A stretch of DNA of 64,000 nt from Tetraselmis striata (taxonomy: Eukaryota; Chlorophyta; Chlorodendrophyceae; Chlorodendrales; Chlorodendraceae): positions 62,001-126,000 of the forward strand of contig VCJN01000188.1 of the NCBI GenBank assembly GCA_006384855.1, given 5' to 3'. Shown in pieces: positions 58,609 to 64,000 of this stretch. The notes under the pieces are model-generated. The model saw only the letters and a program-made list of their open reading frames with translations, made no database searches and was not told the DNA's origin. The stretch's first letter is position 1, and the number at the start of each line of letters is the position of its first letter. The translations under genes were made by a program, and so were the position numbers.

Positions 58609-60180
58609 TCAGTTTCCCACAGTATGGGTCATATTTGACGTGCCCACGATAGACCTGCTCGCGCTGCCGGCCATCCTCCTCTCCCGGCGCTCCGCCTCGC
58701 GGGCCGCCCCCACCAGCAGCCGCTCCACCGCGTCGCCGGGGTAGTCGTGCAGCGAGTACTGAAACGCGTGCCCGTGGCGAGCGATGACGTGCTGCATGCG
58801 CCGCGCCTCCCCCGAGTCCACCAGCCGCTGCAGCACATCGAACAGATCCAGCCGCCCTTCCAGAAAGTCCTCCCGGTTGATGTACACGTGGCTGTCGTTG
58901 CGGAAGTGGTCCCAGTGCCAGGGGTCCACTAGCTGAAGATAAGGCGAGAAGACCACGGGGATGCAGCCCATTGCGATGTCATCGGACAGCGACTTCCGGT
59001 AAGGCGAGTCACCGCCCGGCTCGAGGCAGAATATGGCGTCTTGTTTATAGCGCTTGAAGCGGCAATGTCCCTTTACGACGGAGTCGTCCTTCTTGGCGTG
59101 CTTGGCTTGCTGCTTTTGCAGCTTGGAGAGCGTGGCCATGTTGGCATGCAAGCAGGCGGGCTCGCCGGCCGCCTTGCACACCTCCACGATACGCTGTCGC
59201 ACCGCCACGCCATATTTTCCATGTATATCACCTAGGAAGGAGGCCATGAAGCGACGAGGGCGGTCCACTCTCGCCCAGGGGCCCACACCCCCGTCCGCGC
59301 CCCAGTGCACATCGGAGGGGTATGGCACCGAGAAGGCGTGCGGGTACACCAGGCTGCTATCATCATAGTCGCGGGCGGCGGTAAGGCGGCTCAGAGGCCA
59401 GTCTGGGCCGTCGAAGGGCCCGTAGGCGGCGTGCTTTGGGGGGCCTGGCGCCGGCGCTGCGTCGTCGTCGTCCCACTCTCCTCGCACCACCACGCTGTAA
59501 GACACGCGCGTCGCCTCCGTCAGCAGCCCCCTCGGCTGCCGCCACCAGTCGCAGTGCTTTGCGTTGCTGTGCCCCTTCGACATCATGAGCAAGTGGCGGG
59601 GCGCGGTCTCCGGACTGAGATGGGGCAGGTGCTGCTCCAGCGCCTCCCCGCGTTCGCACATGTCCCCTATTTGCGCGCCGCGCTTGGGAGCCGGGAAGGC
59701 GGGCACGACGAACAGCTCCGCCTCCGCCGGGTCCTTCGTCACCCGGCAGCGCGTCGATGCCGCCAATCGGTACAACACCAGCATCGCCATTGCGTACTGC
59801 TCCGTGTCAAAGGTCCCATCACCGCAGGGCTTACCCACTATGGCAGCTGGGTCAGCCCGGTGGAGCTGAGCGAACGGGATCGGGAAGTCCCATAATTCCG
59901 GGGCGTCGTAGACATATACTGTTGGACAGCGAGGTTCGCTATGCGGCGGGTGTCGGTGCGCTACGAGGTGCGCCGACACCTTGCTGCGCTCCCTGTGCGG
60001 GCCTCGTTCGCGCCGCGCGTGCTGAAAGAGCGCCCGGGCCGAGGTCGGACCCGGCACGCACACTAGGAGAAACAGGAGCGTGGCCAACGCGGCCGCAGAC
60101 AGCTTCGAAAACGCCGCCAGTCTGCTGGCGCGCTGGACGCGAAAGACCTCTGCCGCGCCCGGCGTGCCTGGCTGGGACAT
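58609..60180 (-). CDS. Exostosin-family glycosyltransferase (GT47), intronless paralogue
   Basis: Single open frame of 523 aa, ATG at 60180. A signal anchor near residues 28-48 ('ALATLLFLLVCVPG') predicts a type II Golgi protein. The domain order is the same as in the gene at 39254-40873 and most motifs are identical: 'CPTVYVYDAPELWDF', 'AELFVVPAFPAPK', 'YSVVVRGEW', 'YPHAFSVPYPSDVHW', 'FCLEPGGDSPYRKSLSDD', 'GCIPVVFSPYLQLVDPWHWD'. It differs by a Lys/Gln-rich insert ('LQKQQAKHAKKDD') before the hallmark, a different N-terminus and a different C-terminal tail. No introns or poly-C tracts. Likely a glycan-synthesis enzyme; donor and acceptor unknown. Confidence 0.92.
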   Translation of the reverse strand: MSQPGTPGAAEVFRVQRASRLAAFSKLSAAALATLLFLLVCVPGPTSARALFQHARRERGPHRERSKVSAHLVAHRHPPHSEPRCPTVYVYDAPELWDFPIPFAQLHRADPAAIVGKPCGDGTFDTEQYAMAMLVLYRLAASTRCRVTKDPAEAELFVVPAFPAPKRGAQIGDMCERGEALEQHLPHLSPETAPRHLLMMSKGHSNAKHCDWWRQPRGLLTEATRVSYSVVVRGEWDDDDAAPAPGPPKHAAYGPFDGPDWPLSRLTAARDYDDSSLVYPHAFSVPYPSDVHWGADGGVGPWARVDRPRRFMASFLGDIHGKYGVAVRQRIVEVCKAAGEPACLHANMATLSKLQKQQAKHAKKDDSVVKGHCRFKRYKQDAIFCLEPGGDSPYRKSLSDDIAMGCIPVVFSPYLQLVDPWHWDHFRNDSHVYINREDFLEGRLDLFDVLQRLVDSGEARRMQHVIARHGHAFQYSLHDYPGDAVERLLVGAAREAERRERRMAGSASRSIVGTSNMTHTVGN

Positions 60181-61088
60181 GTCCGTTTCGCCGACAAGCT
60201 ACAGGTGCCTTCCCGGTGCGCTGGGTCTGCTGCCACTCTGCTAGGACACCGTTAGCCTACTATCGTCTAGTGCGCTTGCTTGCTCGCGGGCGCTGCATGA
60301 TAAAAAGCAACTGGTAAGCCGAGCCTGCGGAGTCCTGCCGGCGGGGCCGGGCGGCGGGCTCCGCCCGCTTGCTGCTGCTGGTAAATCCTTACCAGGTACG
60401 CGTCGTAAACGGTTACTGCTACGGTGGTGCTACCCGTACCTACCCTGCTACCACACCTGTACCCGGTCGCTAGGAATAATACATGAAGCGAATTATTACA
60501 TTATATCCGGTAAAATATACCTAATCCCGTAACGAGCTCTGATATTTGCGGATCTTTACCCGTGCATAGGTTCATGTAGTAAATAACACACGCAAGACCG
60601 TTAAACGGTACAATACACTGGTACACGAAAACAATTCTTGGCGGCTTCCAATAATACTTCCCGGCTGTACTATCTGAAAGGCCTCACGCTCCAATGCCGG
60701 CCGTGCTACCTGGATGGGCTTACGGCCATCCATGCCCAGGCCGGCATATCTGACGTTTCAACAGTCACAAGCTCACAACCGAGCTGTTGCGACGATAATG
60801 GTTTGAGTCTTTGGGATACGTTTGCAGCAAAGTAGTACAAGCGGGAACAGCGGGACATGGACTACTGTCCGGTTTTCTGAATAAGAACTGATCTTGCTGC
60901 ACGGTCTTCGACCCTTGTTCCCCCTTCAATATGTATAGATGTGCCTCATATACATCCTTAGTAGATGCACATCACCAACCCACAGGCAAAGCTGAATTGT
61001 CCTGATGCCGGGGACCAATGATGCACCTGTACTACGCCTAGCGTGCGCTTGAGGGCAGCCCCTCCGACCCCTCTATCTTCGCATCTAT
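60181..61088. other. Intergenic between exostosin and glutaredoxin genes
   Basis: Upstream flank of the exostosin gene and downstream flank of the glutaredoxin gene. No gene or repeat is recognised. Confidence 0.5.
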
Positions 61089-62568
61089 CTAGCCGTTAAG
61101 GGCTTCCTTCAGTGACCCGTCCGTCGCCATCTCTTCGACGATGTCACACCCGCCCATCAGCTCGCCGTTGACGTACAGCTGCGGAAAGGTGGGCCAGTCC
61201 GAGTACGTCTTCAGCCCCTGCCGCACCTCCTCGTCTCCCAGGATGTCAAAGGTGCGGAAGGGCACGCCCGTGGCCTGCAGCGCCTCCACCACGCGGCGGC
61301 TGAACCCGCAGCGTGGCGCAGCGGGCTCGCCCTTCATGAAGAGCAGCACGCCGGGCGGCTCAAGCAGCGCCTTGATACGCGACGTCACATCCTCCGGCGC
61401 CGCGGACAGCGCTTCCTTGAGCGACCCATCCGCTGACATCTCCTCCACGATGTCGCAACCCCCTAGCAGCTCGCCGTTGACATACAGCTGTGGGAACGTG
61501 GGCCAATCCGAGTACGTCTTCAGCCCCTGCCGCACCTCCTCGTCTCCCAGGATGTCAAAGGTGCGGAAGGGCACGCCCGTGGCCTGCAGCGCATCCACCA
61601 CGCGGCGGCTGAACCCGCAGCGCGCCTCCTCCGCATTGCCCTTCATGAAGAGCAGCACACCGGGTGCTGCCAGCAGCGCTTTGATGCGGGCGGTGACGTC
61701 CTGCGTGCTGCCCGGGGCTGGGGCTACTGTTGCTGGCGCTGCAGCCGGCGCCACACTGCCACCCGCCAGCTGCTTCACCTTGCCCACCAGCGCAGGCACG
61801 TCGGCGCCGTCCAGGGTGTCTACCTGCTTGCCGTTCTGTTTGCGACAGAAGAAAGTGGAGATTAGGACAAGGGGAGGCTAGATATTGAGAGGTGTGTTTG
61901 TGTGTATTGCGTTGAGAAGTAGCATGGCAGGGTTGGGGTAGACTACCAACAAGACAGCGAGGATGGCTGGCCTGGGGGGGGGGGGGGGGGGGGGGGGGCA
62001 GTGAACCTTGAGGAACACCACGTACGGCACCGAAGCTACATTGTACTTCTCGGACACGTCATAGACCTCCTCCGCCTCTACCTGCAGGCAGCACAAGGAT
62101 GGGCAGCTTAGCAACAGTGCCCAAGGCCTGACGCGGGAAGTTCACGCAACATGGGTGCGTGTGGGTCTAAGTGTGGGCAGGTGTGAGGGCGAACAGGGGG
62201 GGGGGGGGGGGGGGGGGCACCCGCACAAACTTCATGCCGCTGTGCTCCTTGGCCAGCTCCTCCAGCACCATGTCCATCTGCTTGCACGGTTCGCTCCATG
62301 CCGCCCAGAAATGGCAAACCACCTGCCAGAGCCAAGGCGAGAGCCAGAAGACGAGAGGCGGGGGGGGGGGAGGGGTGGGGGGGGGGGCTGAAGGCGTCTA
62401 TGGCATGTGTGAGGTTGCAGACTCCCCACAGCGCGATGTCCTCTGTCACCCCTAACAAGTACCTGGGCTGGGCTGGGCTGGGCGTCGCATCATAGAGAGA
62501 GTGGGGTGTAGATGAGGGCGAGGTAGAGCTGAGTGGTTGCGCACGCGAGGGGGGTGGAATCAAGCAGG

Positions 62569-62599
<31 letters not shown>

Positions 62600-62686
62600 G
62601 GGGGGGGGGGCGCGCCGCACCGTTGGGCTGCCAAGGACTGCTAGGCTGAACTGCACCTTGGACGTCACGCTCTCGACGGCGGCCAT
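61089..62686 (-). CDS. Monothiol glutaredoxin, Trx-Grx-Grx (PICOT/GLRX3/GRXS17 type)
   Basis: Exons 62686-62621 (ATG), 62322-62221, 62081-62007, 61835-61089 (TAG), 329 aa, all junctions phase 0. Residues 1-105 are thioredoxin-like with 'HFWAAWSEPCKQMD'; the first active-site Cys is Ser, as in PICOT proteins, so it should not act as a dithiol reductase. Two glutaredoxin domains follow (~125-215 and ~225-325), each with 'RCGFSRRVV', 'DWPTFPQLYVNGEL' and 'GGCDIVEEM'. CGFS glutaredoxins bind a 2Fe-2S cluster with glutathione and act in cytosolic/nuclear iron handling and Fe-S delivery. There is no transit peptide, fitting the cytosol. Plants have up to three Grx domains and animals two. Each intron has a long C run on the sense strand within 10 nt of the donor. 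Both Grx domains are almost identical in DNA over ~110 nt. Confidence 0.93.
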
Positions 62687-63093
62687 GCCTGCTGACCCGC
62701 AGTCTGACGTTGCGGTCGGGGCTACCAGGGGGGTTCTGCGCTGTAGGGAGCTGTTAACGCGAGGCGTTGGCGGCGGCGGCTTTTGGTGTCGGAGCGCTGT
62801 GCTCTGTGGTGGGCGGAGCGGTGATCTGAAATTGTGTACCGGCAGAGGGAGAGCGGGCGGAACACGTGACCTGTGACCCACACATCATCTGGCGGCGGGG
62901 ACAGGAAAAAACACCCGTCCGGCCCGGGTCCGGCGTTTCGTCCCTCCGCCCGCCCGCGTTCGACACGCGCGCGACACGGGCGCGCGAGCGACAACATGGT
63001 GATGACGATCAAGACGATAAATAATTGTATTTTTTGGGAGGGGCCACACCAGATGTGTACACAGTACATTACAATGTTTGCTCGAAGTGGCCC
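62687..63093. other. Upstream region of glutaredoxin gene
   Basis: Presumed promoter and 5' UTR of the glutaredoxin gene. No motif stands out. A Pro/Arg-rich frame at 62880-63000 is compositional. Confidence 0.4.
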
Positions 63094-63401
63094 TTGCCGC
63101 ACAGTTATTTACATGAGCTAGCACCAGAAGGCGATATCGCTCGGAAATCACCAAAAAAAAAGGGCAATCAGAAAGGTCCTCTACAGCGACTGCGGGGTGG
63201 AAGCAATAACATGAGAAGACGCAGAATTGGCACGAGCACACGCATCAGACTTGGCCATCTGCACACCGGCAGAGAGAATGCCGCCCAGGGTACCATGCAC
63301 GCAAGCCGAGACCCGCTGCAACAGCCCCTGCCCTGCTGTGCGCGATAGGTGACGGCGGAACTCGGCAGGTTGGCTTTAGGGCTTTAGGGTTGCCGCACAG
63401 T
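63094..63401 (-). mobile_element. 5'-truncated LINE copy with 12-bp TSD
   Basis: 63106-63389 is the reverse complement of the LINE 3' end (about 190 nt of ORF plus 3' UTR). It is flanked by exact TTGCCGCACAGT at 63094-63105 and 63390-63401. At its 5' junction ~16 extra bases read 'ccctaaagccctaaag' on the element strand; they are not in the copy at 19285. Confidence 0.92.
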
Positions 63402-63776
63402 AGTCTAGTTAGCCACTCTGACGTGCCCGACTCTAGCTTCATCCATATTCAATATTATCGAAGAGCACCGAATACCCTAGACCTGACTCCTACTCCTCTG
63501 GCTTAATCCCGTACGGCGAGGTGGGCGGGAGCGATTAAAAAGCCGGAACTGAGCCGGATAATACGGAGTGACCTCCTAACTATTTGTAGTGGGATAACCG
63601 ACGGAGGTTTTTACGACCCCCACGGCCCACTACACCCTGACCTAGTGTCGCTTGATCTTCCTCTTCCGTCGCTCTTGCGGTTGTTGCCCGTTCGAGAGCA
63701 ACGCTTCTCCAGCTCGTTCATTTATCGCAATAGCTGCCGGTATGCGTTGAATAATTTATTGAATTATTCGGAAGGC
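63402..63776. other. Intergenic, nothing recognised
   Basis: No coding signal, repeat or RNA gene is seen between the LINE tail and repeat C. Confidence 0.5.
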
Positions 63777-63990
63777 CTAAACGGCTCAACCGCGGAGGTG
63801 ATGGTGAGTGGAAGTGATCGGAGCATCTTACAGTGGGAGCAGCGAGCCATGCATGCTCGAGTTGCGGAGACTGTGGATAGGAAGAGAGTGAAAGCAGAGC
63901 TCCCGGCGGGCCGGGAGATAGCTAGGCACGCGCGCGCAAAGGCGCGCGGAACACGTGCCCGGCCGGTGCTAGGGTATCGGGCAGATTCCA
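63777..63990 (-). repeat. Interspersed repeat C, copy 3
   Basis: Reverse copy of repeat C: 'ctaaacggctcaaccgcgg', 'ggagcatcttacagtgggag', 'cgcgcaaaggcgcgcgga'. It ends a few bases from the window edge. Confidence 0.9.
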
Positions 63991-64000
63991 ACAGCCCCCC

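Overview
This window looks like nuclear DNA of a unicellular green alga (chlorophyte or prasinophyte grade). Exons are GC-rich and short, introns are numerous, and intergenic DNA is close to 50% GC. The gene set is eukaryotic: RNI-type leucine-rich repeats, a transmembrane cyclic-nucleotide phosphodiesterase, a GTPBP6/HflX GTPase, GT47 exostosins, BTB/BACK and a PICOT-type glutaredoxin. I cannot name the species. More than 30 C or G homopolymers of 15-38 nt lie mostly in introns, often within 40 nt of a splice site, and mostly as C on the sense strand. Several introns start with GC instead of GT.

Layout. 1-10773 (+): 3' part of a 15-exon gene with a TIR-like N-terminal region and RNI-type LRRs; its introns hold a palindromic array and pentanucleotide repeats. 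10774-22047: mostly repeats, with a 5'-truncated LINE (19285-21670, 14-bp target-site duplication), tail copies of the same family, and a small two-exon minus-strand gene with two CxxC pairs (15321-15973). 22048-28961 (+): a receptor-like phosphodiesterase with a NMT1/THI5-type solute-binding ectodomain, a Cys-rich stalk, one membrane helix and a cytoplasmic PDE domain; reading it needs two 1-nt frameshifts. 28962-31910: intergenic, with an unidentified minus-strand ORF and a hairpin. 31911-36780 (+): broken remains of a lectin-like beta-propeller/PAN gene. 39254-40873 (+) and 58609-60180 (-): two intronless paralogous GT47 exostosins. 41336-51496 (-): an HflX/GTPBP6 GTPase of at least 12 exons, one of them 8 nt. 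52575-55345: a 2.8-kb element with terminal inverted repeats of about 630 bp. 56502-57649 (+): a BTB/BACK protein. 61089-62686 (-): a Trx-Grx-Grx monothiol glutaredoxin. 62687-64000: a LINE tail and a repeat copy.

There is no operon logic; the genes are separately transcribed. Two concern sensing (TIR-LRR, SBP-PDE), two make or modify glycans (exostosins), one is organelle ribosome-type GTPase biology and one is Fe-S/redox. Exon models were built by hand from splice consensus, reading phase and family similarity. Phase closes exactly across the TIR-LRR, BTB, glutaredoxin and (apart from frameshifts) PDE and HflX models, which is the main support for them. Single-base frameshifts recur in otherwise well-conserved genes; one sits in an A6 run, so assembly indels are a real possibility.
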